Source: Halomonas rhizosphaerae (GTDB lineage: Bacteria > Pseudomonadota > Gammaproteobacteria > Pseudomonadales > Halomonadaceae). From it: a DNA stretch of 64,000 nucleotides. The DNA lies in NCBI RefSeq assembly GCF_030010555.1, contig NZ_JASCQP010000035.1:1-64000 (forward strand), read 5' to 3'. Within the stretch, counting starts at the first letter, position 1; every line of letters begins with the position of its first letter. The position numbers and the translations under genes are program-made. The notes beneath the pieces were generated by a model, which was not told where the DNA came from, searched no databases, and saw nothing but the letters and a program-made list of their open reading frames with translations. Below are positions 53,109 through 62,047 of this stretch, in pieces.

Positions 53109-53163
53109 AGCCCGTTTCCGCTCTGTCACCGCTGAAGGCTGTTTGTACCCATGACCGCTGAAG
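53101..53163. repeat. triplication of the rlmH stop region
   Basis: ACCGCTGAAG occurs at 53101, 53128 and 53154 (27- and 26-nt spacing). The first copy contains the rlmH stop codon TGA; copies two and three extend to ACCGCTGAAGGC. Confidence 0.8.
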
Positions 53164-53200
53164 GCTCTTCTGCTCAACCATTCCGAGGTCATCACCGAGC

Positions 53201-55108
53201 ATGCGTCGGCGCCGCGAAACCCTGAAGAACCCGGAACAGGAGCTGCGTGTCTTCCGCATGCGCTCACTGCTGGCCGTGCTGGTGGTGGTGTGCCTGACCG
53301 GGCTGCTGGGCGGACGGCTGTTCTACCTTCAGGTGGTGCAGCATGAGGTCTACAGCACGCGCTCCGAGAAGAACCGCGTGCGGGTGGAGCCGCTGCCACC
53401 CACTCGTGGGCTGATCTACGACCGCAACGGCGTGCTGCTGGCCGAGAACCGCCCCACCTACAATCTCACCCTGGTGCGAGAACGGGTCGAAGACCTCGAT
53501 GCCACACTGTCGCTGCTGGTCAACCTGCTGGAGATCCCCGAGGAGGAGGTCGAGGCCTTCCGGGTGCGGTCCCGCCAGCGCCAGCGTCCCTTCCAGCCGG
53601 CGTTGCTGATGAGCGACCTCGATGAGGAACAGATCGCCCGACTGGCGGTCAATCGTCATCGCCTGCCCGGCGTCGAGGTCCAGGCCCAGTTGTTGCGCTA
53701 CTATCCCGACGCCGAGACCATGGTGCACGCGCTGGGCTATGTGGGGAGGATCAACGCCGAGGAGCTCGCGGGTCTGGATTCAGGCAACTATGCCGGTACC
53801 CACTTCATCGGCAAGACGGGAGTGGAGCGCTTCTACGAGGACGCGCTGCACGGTCAGGCGGGGTTGCGCAAGGTGGAGACCAATGCCCGCGGCCGAGTGC
53901 TGCGTGAGCTCGGTCACACCGACCCGGTACCGGGCCAGGACCTGACCCTGACGCTGGACAGCGAGCTGCAGAAGCTCGCCGTGGAGCTGCTCGACGGCCG
54001 ACGCGGGTCCATCGTGGCCATCGCCCCGGGGAGTGGCGAGATCCTCGCCCTGGCCTCGGTGCCGGGGTTCGACAGCAACCAGTTCGTCACCGGCATCGAC
54101 GTCGCCTCCTACCGGGCGCTCCAGGAGGACCTGGACCTGCCGCTCTACAACCGGGCGATTCGCGGCCATTACCCGCCGGGTTCCACCATCAAGCCCTTCC
54201 TGGCCCTGGCGGGGCTGGCCGAGGGCAAGATCACCCCCGACACCACCATCCGCGACCCCGGCTACTTCCAACTGCCCAACGACTCCCGGCGCTACCGCAA
54301 CTGGCTGCGCTGGGGGCATGGTCGCGTCGACCTGGAGCGGGCCATCGCCGTCTCCAACAACACCTATTTCTACTCCCTGGCCCATGACCTGGGCATCGAT
54401 CGCATCCATGAGAACATGTCGGCCTTCGGCTTCGGGCAGCGAGTCGCCCATGACGTCCAGGGCGAGAGTGATGCCCTGATGCCCTCACGTGACTGGAAGC
54501 GTGGGCGCTTCAACCAGCCCTGGTACCCCGGCGAGACCCTCTCGGTGGGCATCGGCCAGGGCTACTGGCAGCTCACCCCGCTGCAGCTGGCCACCGCCAC
54601 GGCGGTGCTGGCCAACCGCGGCCAGTGGGTCAAGCCCCGCCTGGCTCAGCGGATCGGCGAGGAAGAAGTGCCCGTCGACCTGCCGGACACCCCGGCCGAC
54701 ATCACGCTCGGCAATGAGGGGTGGTGGGACCGAGTCTTCTCCGGCATGGAAAAGGTGGTCTCGGGCAATGAGGGGACCGCGCGGCGCATCGGCAAGGACC
54801 TGGACTATCGGATGGCGGGCAAGTCCGGTACCGCCCAGGTGTTCTCCCTGGGCCAGGACCAGAAGTACAACGCCGACGAGCTCAAGGAGCGGCTGCGCGA
54901 CCATGCCTTGTTCATGGCCTTCGCGCCGGTGGAGGACCCGCAGATCGCCGTGGCGGTGATCGTCGAGAACGCCGGGGGGGGCAGTACCCATGCCGCTCAC
55001 CTGGCCAAGGCAATGACCGATGCCTGGCTGCTCGAGGACGAGGCCCCGGATACCGAGGAGGTGCGTGAGGTGCTCGAGCGCGAAGATGGCCGGGTGGCAG
55101 GAAATTGA
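53201..55108 (+). CDS. mrdA: peptidoglycan transpeptidase PBP2 (MrdA)
   Basis: Rod-shape transpeptidase partner of RodA. 635 residues: one N-terminal membrane helix (about 21-43), dimerisation domain, then transpeptidase domain with Ser328-Lys331 (GSTIK), SNN near 387 and KSGTAQ near 545. GAGG precedes the ATG. It is followed 2 nt later by mrdB. Confidence 0.96.
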   Translation: MRRRRETLKNPEQELRVFRMRSLLAVLVVVCLTGLLGGRLFYLQVVQHEVYSTRSEKNRVRVEPLPPTRGLIYDRNGVLLAENRPTYNLTLVRERVEDLDATLSLLVNLLEIPEEEVEAFRVRSRQRQRPFQPALLMSDLDEEQIARLAVNRHRLPGVEVQAQLLRYYPDAETMVHALGYVGRINAEELAGLDSGNYAGTHFIGKTGVERFYEDALHGQAGLRKVETNARGRVLRELGHTDPVPGQDLTLTLDSELQKLAVELLDGRRGSIVAIAPGSGEILALASVPGFDSNQFVTGIDVASYRALQEDLDLPLYNRAIRGHYPPGSTIKPFLALAGLAEGKITPDTTIRDPGYFQLPNDSRRYRNWLRWGHGRVDLERAIAVSNNTYFYSLAHDLGIDRIHENMSAFGFGQRVAHDVQGESDALMPSRDWKRGRFNQPWYPGETLSVGIGQGYWQLTPLQLATATAVLANRGQWVKPRLAQRIGEEEVPVDLPDTPADITLGNEGWWDRVFSGMEKVVSGNEGTARRIGKDLDYRMAGKSGTAQVFSLGQDQKYNADELKERLRDHALFMAFAPVEDPQIAVAVIVENAGGGSTHAAHLAKAMTDAWLLEDEAPDTEEVREVLEREDGRVAGN

Positions 55109-55110
55109 CC

Positions 55111-56271
55111 ATGATCTGGAGCGAACTGACCCGTGGCATGCGGGCCCATCCCGTGAAGCCCTCCCTGAGCGGCATCGCCCGGCGTCGCAGCCTGTGGGAG
55201 CGGATCCACCTGGATCCCTGGCTGCTCGGCATGCTGCTGGTGCTGATGCTGGCCGGGCTGGTGGTGCTCTACAGCGCCAGTGGCCAGCGCCTGCCGGTGG
55301 TGACCGCCCAGGCCATCCGCTTCGGCGTGGCCCTCGTGGTGATGGCGGGCCTCGCCCAGCTCTCGCCGACCACCCTGCTGCGCTGGACGCCACCGGTCTA
55401 TGTGGCCGGGGTGCTGATGCTGGTGGCCGTTGAACTGATCGGCGACATGGGCATGGGCGCCCAGCGCTGGCTGGTGATCCCCGGGGTGATCCGTTTCCAG
55501 CCCTCGGAGATGATGAAGCTGGCCATGCCGATGATGGTCGCCGCCTGGCTGAGTCGTCAGCCCCTTCCACCGCGCTGGCGCGACCTTCTGGTCTGTGCGG
55601 TGATCATCGGCCTGCCGGTGGTGCTGATCGCCAAGCAGCCTGACCTGGGGACCTCGCTGCTGGTCACCGCGGCGGGGGTGTTCGTGATCCTGCTGGCGGG
55701 CCTCTCCTGGCGCTTCATCCTGTTCTGCGGCGTGCTGGCGGCATCCGCACTGCCGCTGCTGTGGATGAACCTGCACAACTACCAGCGCCAGCGGGTCCTG
55801 ACCTTCCTCGACCCCGAGAGCGACCCGTTGGGGGCGGGCTGGAACATCATCCAGTCGACCACCGCCATCGGCAGTGGCGGCTTCTGGGGCAAGGGATGGC
55901 TGCAGGGCACCCAGTCGCAGCTGGAGTTCCTTCCCGAGCGTCATACCGACTTCATCGTCGCGGTGCTCGGCGAGGAGTTCGGCCTGGTGGGGATGCTGGC
56001 CTTCCTGCTGCTCTACCTGCTGATCGTGGGGCGCGGACTCTGGCTCGCCGGCGCCGCCCAGGAGACCTTCGGACGCCTGGTGGCGGGCAGCATCATCCTC
56101 ACCTTCTTCATCTACGTCTTCGTCAACGTGGGCATGGTCAGCGGTATCCTGCCGGTGGTCGGCGTACCGCTCCCGCTGGTCAGCTACGGCGGGACCTCCA
56201 GCGTGACCTTGATGGCGGGTTTCGGTATTCTCATGGCCATTCATGCCCACCGCCGCCTGCTGCCGCGCTAG
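55111..56271 (+). CDS. mrdB: rod-shape peptidoglycan glycosyltransferase RodA
   Basis: SEDS-family glycan polymerase working with PBP2. 386 residues, about ten membrane helices. Signatures: AQRWLVIPGVIRFQPSEMMK, AKQPDLGTSLL and GVPLPLVSYGGTSSVTLMAGFG (last spans about residues 350-371). ATG 55111 has AGGAA 8 nt upstream and starts 2 nt past the mrdA stop. Confidence 0.96.
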   Translation: MIWSELTRGMRAHPVKPSLSGIARRRSLWERIHLDPWLLGMLLVLMLAGLVVLYSASGQRLPVVTAQAIRFGVALVVMAGLAQLSPTTLLRWTPPVYVAGVLMLVAVELIGDMGMGAQRWLVIPGVIRFQPSEMMKLAMPMMVAAWLSRQPLPPRWRDLLVCAVIIGLPVVLIAKQPDLGTSLLVTAAGVFVILLAGLSWRFILFCGVLAASALPLLWMNLHNYQRQRVLTFLDPESDPLGAGWNIIQSTTAIGSGGFWGKGWLQGTQSQLEFLPERHTDFIVAVLGEEFGLVGMLAFLLLYLLIVGRGLWLAGAAQETFGRLVAGSIILTFFIYVFVNVGMVSGILPVVGVPLPLVSYGGTSSVTLMAGFGILMAIHAHRRLLPR

Positions 56272-56300
56272 GCAGTCGATACGACTCAGGGAGAGCTGAC

Positions 56301-57368
56301 ATGACGGTGTCGTCACCACAGGGAAAACGCTGGATGGCCTGGCTCGCGGGTGGCCTGCTGGCATGGGGGGCGACGACGGGGTGGGCGGCGGACTTCGATC
56401 CGCAGCGCCACCCCGAGGCGCGGCGCCTGGTGGAGGAACTGGTCGACAAGGGCGTCGACCGCGACTGGCTCCAGGCCGCCCTGGCAGACGCCGAGTTTCG
56501 CCAGCCGGTCCTGGATGCCATGGCCGGCGCCGCCGAACGGCGCCTGCGCTGGGACGAGTATCGGGACATCTTCCTGGATGCCCCGCGCATCGCTAACGGA
56601 GTGGCCTTCATCGAGGCCCACCCGGCGGCCTTCGCGAGGGCCGAAGCCGAGTACGGCGTGCCACCGGAGGTGATCGCCGCGATCATCGGGGTCGAGACCC
56701 GCTACGGTGGTGTCACCGGCGATCATCGCGTCCTCGACTCCCTGGCGACCCTGGCCTTCCATCATCCCAGCCGGGGTAGCTTCTTCCGCGGCGAGTTGGC
56801 CGCCTTCCTGGAGATCGCCTACGAGGAGGAGCGGGCTCCCGGCAGCCTGACCGGCTCCTACGCGGGGGCCATGGGCTATCCGCAGTTCATTCCCACCAGC
56901 TACCGGGCCTATGCGGTGGACTTCGATGGCGACGACCTGCGCGATCTCTGGACCAACCCGGTGGATGCCATCGGCAGCGTGGCCAACTACTTCGCCGAGC
57001 ACGGCTGGCGGCCCGGCGAGCCCCTCTATCACGAGGCCGAGGGGCCTGCCTCGCCTCCCGACGGTATCGAGTTCAACCGTGCGGCGCGGCCGCCCGCGGT
57101 GCCGGCGGCGGACATCGCCGCGGCGGGCCTCGAGGTGCCGGACTCGCTGGCCGACGATCATCGCCTGCTGCCGGTGGCACTGGAGGATGGCGAGGACACC
57201 TGGCGCTACGTGCTCGGCGAGCACAATTTCTACGTGATCACCCGCTATAACCACAGTCATCTCTACGCCATGGCGGTAAGCGAGCTCGCCGAGGCAATTG
57301 CCGAGGCACGGGGCCTGGAGGCTCACTGGCTCGACGCCACCGACACCACCCCGGAGGAGGCCTCATGA
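56301..57368 (+). CDS. mltB: membrane-bound lytic murein transglycosylase B
   Basis: Cleaves glycan strands to 1,6-anhydro ends. 355 residues with an N-terminal signal peptide (WMAWLAGGLLAWGATTGWAA) but no lipobox, so probably periplasmic (SltB-like). The catalytic Glu lies in AAIIGVETRYGG; AMGYPQFIPTSYRAYAVDFD is the second signature. GGGAG precedes ATG 56301. It overlaps rlpA by 4 nt. Confidence 0.93.
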   Translation: MTVSSPQGKRWMAWLAGGLLAWGATTGWAADFDPQRHPEARRLVEELVDKGVDRDWLQAALADAEFRQPVLDAMAGAAERRLRWDEYRDIFLDAPRIANGVAFIEAHPAAFARAEAEYGVPPEVIAAIIGVETRYGGVTGDHRVLDSLATLAFHHPSRGSFFRGELAAFLEIAYEEERAPGSLTGSYAGAMGYPQFIPTSYRAYAVDFDGDDLRDLWTNPVDAIGSVANYFAEHGWRPGEPLYHEAEGPASPPDGIEFNRAARPPAVPAADIAAAGLEVPDSLADDHRLLPVALEDGEDTWRYVLGEHNFYVITRYNHSHLYAMAVSELAEAIAEARGLEAHWLDATDTTPEEAS

Positions 57369-58285
57369 GACGCACCTGTGTCGCCCTGAGCGTGCTGCTG
57401 CTGCTGGCCGGCTGTGCCGGGGGCGATCGCGGCCCCCGTCCTTCCAGCGGTGAGGCGTCCAGCGAGGCGCCGGCCACGTCGGGAAGCGGCGAGCGCTATG
57501 CCCTGGCCGGCGACGCCTATCCCGAGGATCCACCCGATGTCGCCGAGGTGCCCGACGCGGTGCCGCGTCGCGAGGCGCGCTCCAGGGGAGGCAACAAGTC
57601 CCCATATGAGGTGTGGGGCAAGCGCTATGAGGTGATGGCGGAGGCGCGTGGTTACAGCCGCCAGGGCAGGGCTTCCTGGTATGGCGAGAAGTTCCATGGG
57701 TATGCGACCTCCAACGGCGAGATCTATGACATGTACAAGATGAGCGCTGCCCACCGTTCCTTGCCCCTGCCCAGCTTCGTGCGTGTCACCAGCCTGGACA
57801 ACGGCCGCTCGGCGATCGTGCGGGTCAACGACCGCGGCCCCTTCCACAGCGATCGCGAGATCGACCTCTCTTATGCGGCGGCGGCACGCCTGGGCATCCT
57901 CGAGCAGGGCACCGGCCGGGTGAAGGTCGAGGCCATCGACGTGGAGCGCTGGATCGCCGACAACGGCGATGCCTCCCGGGCGGGGGAGACCTCGTCGCCC
58001 CGGGAGGCATCGGCCAGCGTCGCGTCCGAGGCGCCACGCGACCGGCCCGTGGCCGGCGGCGGTGTCTTCCTGCAGGTGGCGGCCCTGGGTTCCGCCGACG
58101 GTGCCCGGCAGCTCAAGTCGCGCCTGGAGGGCGAGATCGACCGGCCCGTGCGCGTCGCCAGTGCCACCGGTCTCCATCGGGTCCAGGTCGGCCCCCTGGA
58201 GGATGCCGGCCAGGTGGACCCCGTCCGCGAGCAGCTGCGCCGGGCGGGCTTTGCCCAGGCCTTCGTCGTCGACGATGCCGACTGA
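57365..58285 (+). CDS. rlpA: septal ring lytic transglycosylase RlpA
   Basis: Lipoprotein (lipobox LLAGC) of 306 residues. It has a double-psi beta-barrel domain (RASWYGEKFHGYATSNGEIYD, VNDRGPFHSDREIDLS) and a C-terminal SPOR domain that binds denuded glycan at the septum. In Pseudomonas RlpA cuts glycan lacking stem peptides. Placed between mltB and dacA, as in Pseudomonas. Confidence 0.94.
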   Translation: MRRTCVALSVLLLLAGCAGGDRGPRPSSGEASSEAPATSGSGERYALAGDAYPEDPPDVAEVPDAVPRREARSRGGNKSPYEVWGKRYEVMAEARGYSRQGRASWYGEKFHGYATSNGEIYDMYKMSAAHRSLPLPSFVRVTSLDNGRSAIVRVNDRGPFHSDREIDLSYAAAARLGILEQGTGRVKVEAIDVERWIADNGDASRAGETSSPREASASVASEAPRDRPVAGGGVFLQVAALGSADGARQLKSRLEGEIDRPVRVASATGLHRVQVGPLEDAGQVDPVREQLRRAGFAQAFVVDDAD

Positions 58286-58340
58286 GTCGGCCCCCCTTAT
58301 TTCGAACCACCCCGCGATGCCCTTGATGAGAACCCTTGCC

Positions 58341-59543
58341 ATGAGATTCACGCTTTTCTTCCGCCGCTGCCGGTTGTTGCCGCTGCTGCTGGTCAGCCTG
58401 CTGCTGGTCATGTCACAGGCCACGGCCCAGGTGATCCCCGCGCCGCAGACCATGATCCCCTCGCCGCCGCAGCTGGCGGCCAGTTCCTGGATCCTGATGG
58501 ATGCCGACAGCGGGCGGGTGCTGGTCGAGCACAATGCCGACGAGCGTCTGCCGCCGGCCAGCCTGACCAAGCTGATGACGGCCTACCTCGTGGAGCGCGA
58601 GCTCGACCGGGGCAACATCGCGCCGGAGGATCTGGTGCCCGTCAGCGAGAAGGCCTGGCGCACCGGGGGCTCCAAGATGTTCATCGAGGTCGACACCCTG
58701 GTGGCGATCGACGAGCTGCTCAAGGGCATCATCATCGTCTCGGGCAACGATGCCAGCGTGGCCATGGCCGAGCACCTGGCCGGCGGCGAGCGTCCCTTCG
58801 CCGACCTGATGAACCAGCACGCCACCCGACTGGGCATGCACAACACCAACTTCGTCAATGCCACCGGCCTGCCCGACGACAACCACTACTCCTCGGCCCG
58901 CGACCTGGCGCTGCTCTCCCAGCACATCATCAACGACTACCCGGAGCACTACGCCAACTACGCCAGCAAGCAGTTCACCTATGGCGGCATCGAGCAGCCC
59001 AACCGCAACCGGCTGCTGTGGCGCGACAGCAGCGTCGACGGCCTGAAGACCGGCTGGACCGAGGCCGCGGGTTACTGCCTGGTGGCCTCGGCCAAGCGCG
59101 ACGACATGCGCCTGATCTCGGTGGTCATGGGCACCGCGTCCGAGGAGGCCCGCGCCCAGGAGACCCAGAAGCTGCTCAGCTATGGCTTCCGCTACTACGA
59201 GACCCTCAAGCTCTATGACGCCGGCGCCGTGCTCAACACGCCTCGGGTCTGGGGCGGCGACAAGAACGAGCTGCGCGTCGGCGTCGACCGCAACGTGGTC
59301 ATGACCGTGCCGCGCGCCCGAAGCGAGGAGCTCACCGCCAAGCTCGACATCCAGGCCGACCTCACCGCCCCCATCGCCGCCGGGGATCGGGTGGGGACCA
59401 TGGAGGTGCGCCAGGGCGAGGAGGTGGTCGGCGAGCGTCCCCTGGTCGCCCTCGAGAGCATCGAGGAGGGGGGGCTCTTCAAGCGCCTCTTTGACCAGGT
59501 GCGGCGCTTCTTCACTAACCTGGTCGGTGGCTGGTTCGACTAG
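58341..59543 (+). CDS. dacA: D-alanyl-D-alanine carboxypeptidase (PBP5/6 type)
   Basis: Removes the last D-Ala from stem peptides. 400 residues from the chosen ATG: signal peptide (LLPLLLVSLLLVMSQATAQ), active site Ser74-Lys77 (SLTK), SGN at 134-136, KTG at 235-237, a beta-rich C domain and an amphipathic C-terminal anchor (RLFDQVRRFFTNLVGGWF). ATGs at 58317 and 58326 are alternatives; none has a clear ribosome site. It could be named dacC. Confidence 0.94.
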   Translation: MRFTLFFRRCRLLPLLLVSLLLVMSQATAQVIPAPQTMIPSPPQLAASSWILMDADSGRVLVEHNADERLPPASLTKLMTAYLVERELDRGNIAPEDLVPVSEKAWRTGGSKMFIEVDTLVAIDELLKGIIIVSGNDASVAMAEHLAGGERPFADLMNQHATRLGMHNTNFVNATGLPDDNHYSSARDLALLSQHIINDYPEHYANYASKQFTYGGIEQPNRNRLLWRDSSVDGLKTGWTEAAGYCLVASAKRDDMRLISVVMGTASEEARAQETQKLLSYGFRYYETLKLYDAGAVLNTPRVWGGDKNELRVGVDRNVVMTVPRARSEELTAKLDIQADLTAPIAAGDRVGTMEVRQGEEVVGERPLVALESIEEGGLFKRLFDQVRRFFTNLVGGWFD

Positions 59544-59680
59544 GCCCTACGGCCAGGTAAAGGGTGCAGGCGACAGTGAAATCCCCCGTGCTGCGCCTTC
59601 TTCCCTGGCCGCCTGGCGTTGGTCTCACCGCCCCAGGTTGAGTAACATACTCGGATATCCACGACCCGCCGGAAGGCTTC

Positions 59681-59992
59681 ATGAACGACAACTCCCTGCG
59701 CGACCTTCGCAAGCCCCGTCGTCAGGCGGGTGGCAAGCCGCCGAAGATCACCTTTCCCTGCGACTACCCGATCAAGGTGGTCGGCGATGCCGCAGAGGAT
59801 TTCGCCGCCACGGTCTGCCAGATCGTCATCCGGCATGATCCGGCCTTTGACGCGAGTGCCATCCAGGTGGTCCCCAGTCGCCAGGGCCGTTTCCAGTCGG
59901 TGCGCCTGACGATCCGCGCCACCGGCGAGGTGCAGCTCAAGGCGCTCTTCGACGAGCTCAAGGCCACCGGCCGCGTGCACATGGTCGTCTGA
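59681..59992 (+). CDS. ybeD: YbeD/UPF0250 family protein
   Basis: 103-residue DUF493 protein, a small ACT-like fold of unknown function that is almost always next to lip[14 protein letters not shown] and the end [14 protein letters not shown] are typical. Its TGA overlaps the lipB ATG (TGATG). Confidence 0.93.
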   Translation: MNDNSLRDLRKPRRQAGGKPPKITFPCDYPIKVVGDAAEDFAATVCQIVIRHDPAFDASAIQVVPSRQGRFQSVRLTIRATGEVQLKALFDELKATGRVHMVV

Positions 59993-60672
59993 TGGCAGAC
60001 GATAGCGTGCTGCCACCCATCCAGTTGTATCGCCTCGGCCGTCGGCCCTATACGCCCGTCTGGCAGGCCATGCGCGACCTCACCGATGGCCGCGATGCGC
60101 AAACCCCCGACCAGTTCTGGCTGGTCGAGCATGACCCGGTGTTCACCCAGGGGCAGGCCGGCAAGCCCGAGCACCTGCTGATGCCCGGCGACATCCCGGT
60201 CGTGGCCACCGATCGCGGCGGGCAGGTGACCTACCATGGGCCCGGCCAGGTCGTGCTCTACCCGCTGCTCGACGTGCGGCGCGGACGGCTGGGCGTGCGC
60301 GACCTGGTCACTGCCCTGGAGCAGGCGGTGATTGCCGTGCTGGCCGAGCACGGGGTGGTGGCCCATGCCCGCCCCGATGCGCCCGGCGTCTATGTGGGGG
60401 AGGCCAAGATCGCCTCTCTGGGGCTGAGGATCCGTCGCGGTGCCAGCTTCCATGGCGTGGCCCTCAATGTGAACGGCGACCTCTCGCCGTTCTTGCGGAT
60501 CAACCCCTGCGGCTATGCCGGCATGGCCATGACGCGGCTGGCCGACCTGAGCGATGGCTGCCCGGGCGTCGAGGCGGTGGGGGAGCGCCTGGCCGAGTGC
60601 CTGGCGCGGGAACTGGGGCGGGAGTTAGAAGCGCCAGGCAGCCATGCGCCGCGCCGCCAAGCTGACCTGTGA
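59992..60672 (+). CDS. lipB: octanoyl-ACP:protein octanoyltransferase LipB
   Basis: Moves octanoyl groups from ACP to lipoyl domains. 226 residues. [19 protein letters not shown], the Lys in [12 protein letters not shown] and the catalytic Cys in NPCGYAGM are present. The last dozen codons hold units like those of the AGC-ending repeats (AAGCGCCAGGCAGCC, CGCCAAGC) and an out-of-frame TAG, so the C terminus may have been altered by repeat insertion (inference). Confidence 0.95.
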   Translation: MADDSVLPPIQLYRLGRRPYTPVWQAMRDLTDGRDAQTPDQFWLVEHDPVFTQGQAGKPEHLLMPGDIPVVATDRGGQVTYHGPGQVVLYPLLDVRRGRLGVRDLVTALEQAVIAVLAEHGVVAHARPDAPGVYVGEAKIASLGLRIRRGASFHGVALNVNGDLSPFLRINPCGYAGMAMTRLADLSDGCPGVEAVGERLAECLARELGRELEAPGSHAPRRQADL

Positions 60673-60696
60673 TGGGCGGCAGGTGATGTAGTAGAG

Positions 60697-60733
60697 CAAG
60701 CCCCCGCGGTACAAGCATCCAGTGGGGGCCTTG
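60697..60733. terminator. terminator between lipB and lipA
   Basis: GCCCCC (60700-60705) / GGGGGC (60724-60729) extended by CAA/TTG with one bulged C; convergent genes on both sides. Confidence 0.55.
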
Positions 60734-60770
60734 CGTTGACGCCAGAGGTGGCAGAGACATCATGCTGTTT

Positions 60771-60784
60771 GCTCGGCGCTCGGC
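60771..60784. repeat. heptamer pair downstream of lipA
   Basis: GCTCGGCGCTCGGC, two copies of the unit found six times next to pfp; it ends 9 nt before the lipA stop codon (minus strand GCCGAGC). Confidence 0.75.
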
Positions 60785-60792
60785 CCTTGCCC

Positions 60793-61845
60793 CTATCCGA
60801 CGTTGATGGCGTCGATGCGCTTCGGGTCGGCCTGCTGGCCGGGCACCTCGGCGGGTGCCGCCAGGCCCAGGTTGTTCTTCTCGAACACCCGGTCGGCCCG
60901 ATAGCTGGAGCGCACCAGGGGGCCGGACGGCACCTCCATGAAGCCCTTCTCCAGGCCCAGCACGCGATAGCGCTCGAACTCCTCCGGGGTGACCCAGCGC
61001 TCCACCGGGAGGTGGTTGCGCGTGGGGCGCAGGTACTGGCCCAGGGTCACGATGTCGACGCCGATGGCCCGCAGGTCGTCGAAGGTCGTAAGGATCTCCT
61101 CCTCGGTCTCGCCGAGACCGAGCATCAGGCTGGTCTTGGTGATCACATCGGGCCTGTGACGCTTGGCGTGGGCCAGCACGTCCAGGGTCTTGCGGTAGCC
61201 GGCCCGGGGATCGCGTACCCTTCCGGTGAGCCGTTCGACGGTCTCGACGTTCTGGGCAAAGACCTCGAGCCCCGAGTCGACGACCCGCTCGATCGACGAG
61301 GGCTCGGCATCGAAGTCCGGGGTCAGCGCCTCGACGACCACCTCGGGCGTGCGGGCCTTGATGGCACGGATGCAGTCGGCGTAGTGGGTGGCGCCGCCAT
61401 CGGGAAGGTCGTCACGGTCCACGGAGGTCAGCACGATGTAGCGCAGGCCCATCAGCTCGACCGAGCGGGCGGTATTGTCCGGCTCTTCCGTGTCCAGCCA
61501 GCCCCTGGGGTTGCCGGTATCCACCGCGCAGAAGCGGCAGGCGCGGGTACATACCGAGCCCATCAGCATGATGGTCGCGGTGCCGTTGCTCCAGCACTCG
61601 CCCTGGTTGGGACAGTGCGATTCGGCACAGACGGTGCTGAGTCGATGGGTGGCCACGTTCTTCTTGACCGCCTCGAAGCGTTCGCCGCCGGGAATCTGGG
61701 CACGCAGCCACTTCGGCTTGCGGCCGTCGGCACCGCCGTCCTCGGTCTGGCGACGCGCCTTCATGCCATCCTTGATGGCGGCCGTGCCATGATCGTTGCG
61801 GTACTTCTCGCCGCTGGAGACGCGTGGGGAGGGGGTGTCGCTCAT
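60793..61845 (-). CDS. lipA: lipoyl synthase LipA
   Basis: Radical SAM enzyme that inserts two sulfurs into octanoyl domains. 350 residues. Auxiliary cluster [12 protein letters not shown], radical SAM cluster CTRACRFC, and the C-terminal RSSY needed as cluster ligand are all present. The gene faces lipB; in Pseudomonas and most relatives it follows lipB on the same strand. Confidence 0.96.
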   Translation of the reverse strand: MSDTPSPRVSSGEKYRNDHGTAAIKDGMKARRQTEDGGADGRKPKWLRAQIPGGERFEAVKKNVATHRLSTVCAESHCPNQGECWSNGTATIMLMGSVCTRACRFCAVDTGNPRGWLDTEEPDNTARSVELMGLRYIVLTSVDRDDLPDGGATHYADCIRAIKARTPEVVVEALTPDFDAEPSSIERVVDSGLEVFAQNVETVERLTGRVRDPRAGYRKTLDVLAHAKRHRPDVITKTSLMLGLGETEEEILTTFDDLRAIGVDIVTLGQYLRPTRNHLPVERWVTPEEFERYRVLGLEKGFMEVPSGPLVRSSYRADRVFEKNNLGLAAPAEVPGQQADPKRIDAINVG

Positions 61846-61969
61846 AGCATTGAGCCTCTCTGCTCGCCGGCTGTCGACGCCATGAGGGCGCTACCGCGGG
61901 GTCTCCGGGTGCGCGCCAGTCGGCGGTTCCAGGCAGCCTGGCACGTCGAATGATACGTGGTTCGCAAGC

Positions 61970-61982
61970 TGGTAAAATACCA
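61970..61982. promoter_or_regulatory. small palindrome upstream of lipA
   Basis: TGGTAAAATACCA, arms TGGTA/TACCA, about 125 nt upstream of the lipA start in an otherwise GC-rich gap. Possible promoter-linked site; nothing identifies the regulator. Confidence 0.3.
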
Positions 61983-62047
61983 CAGGATCCGTTGTTCTGG
62001 ACAGCCGGGCCCGTGGTGTACCTGGCCTGGGCCAGCTGCGGCGCCGG

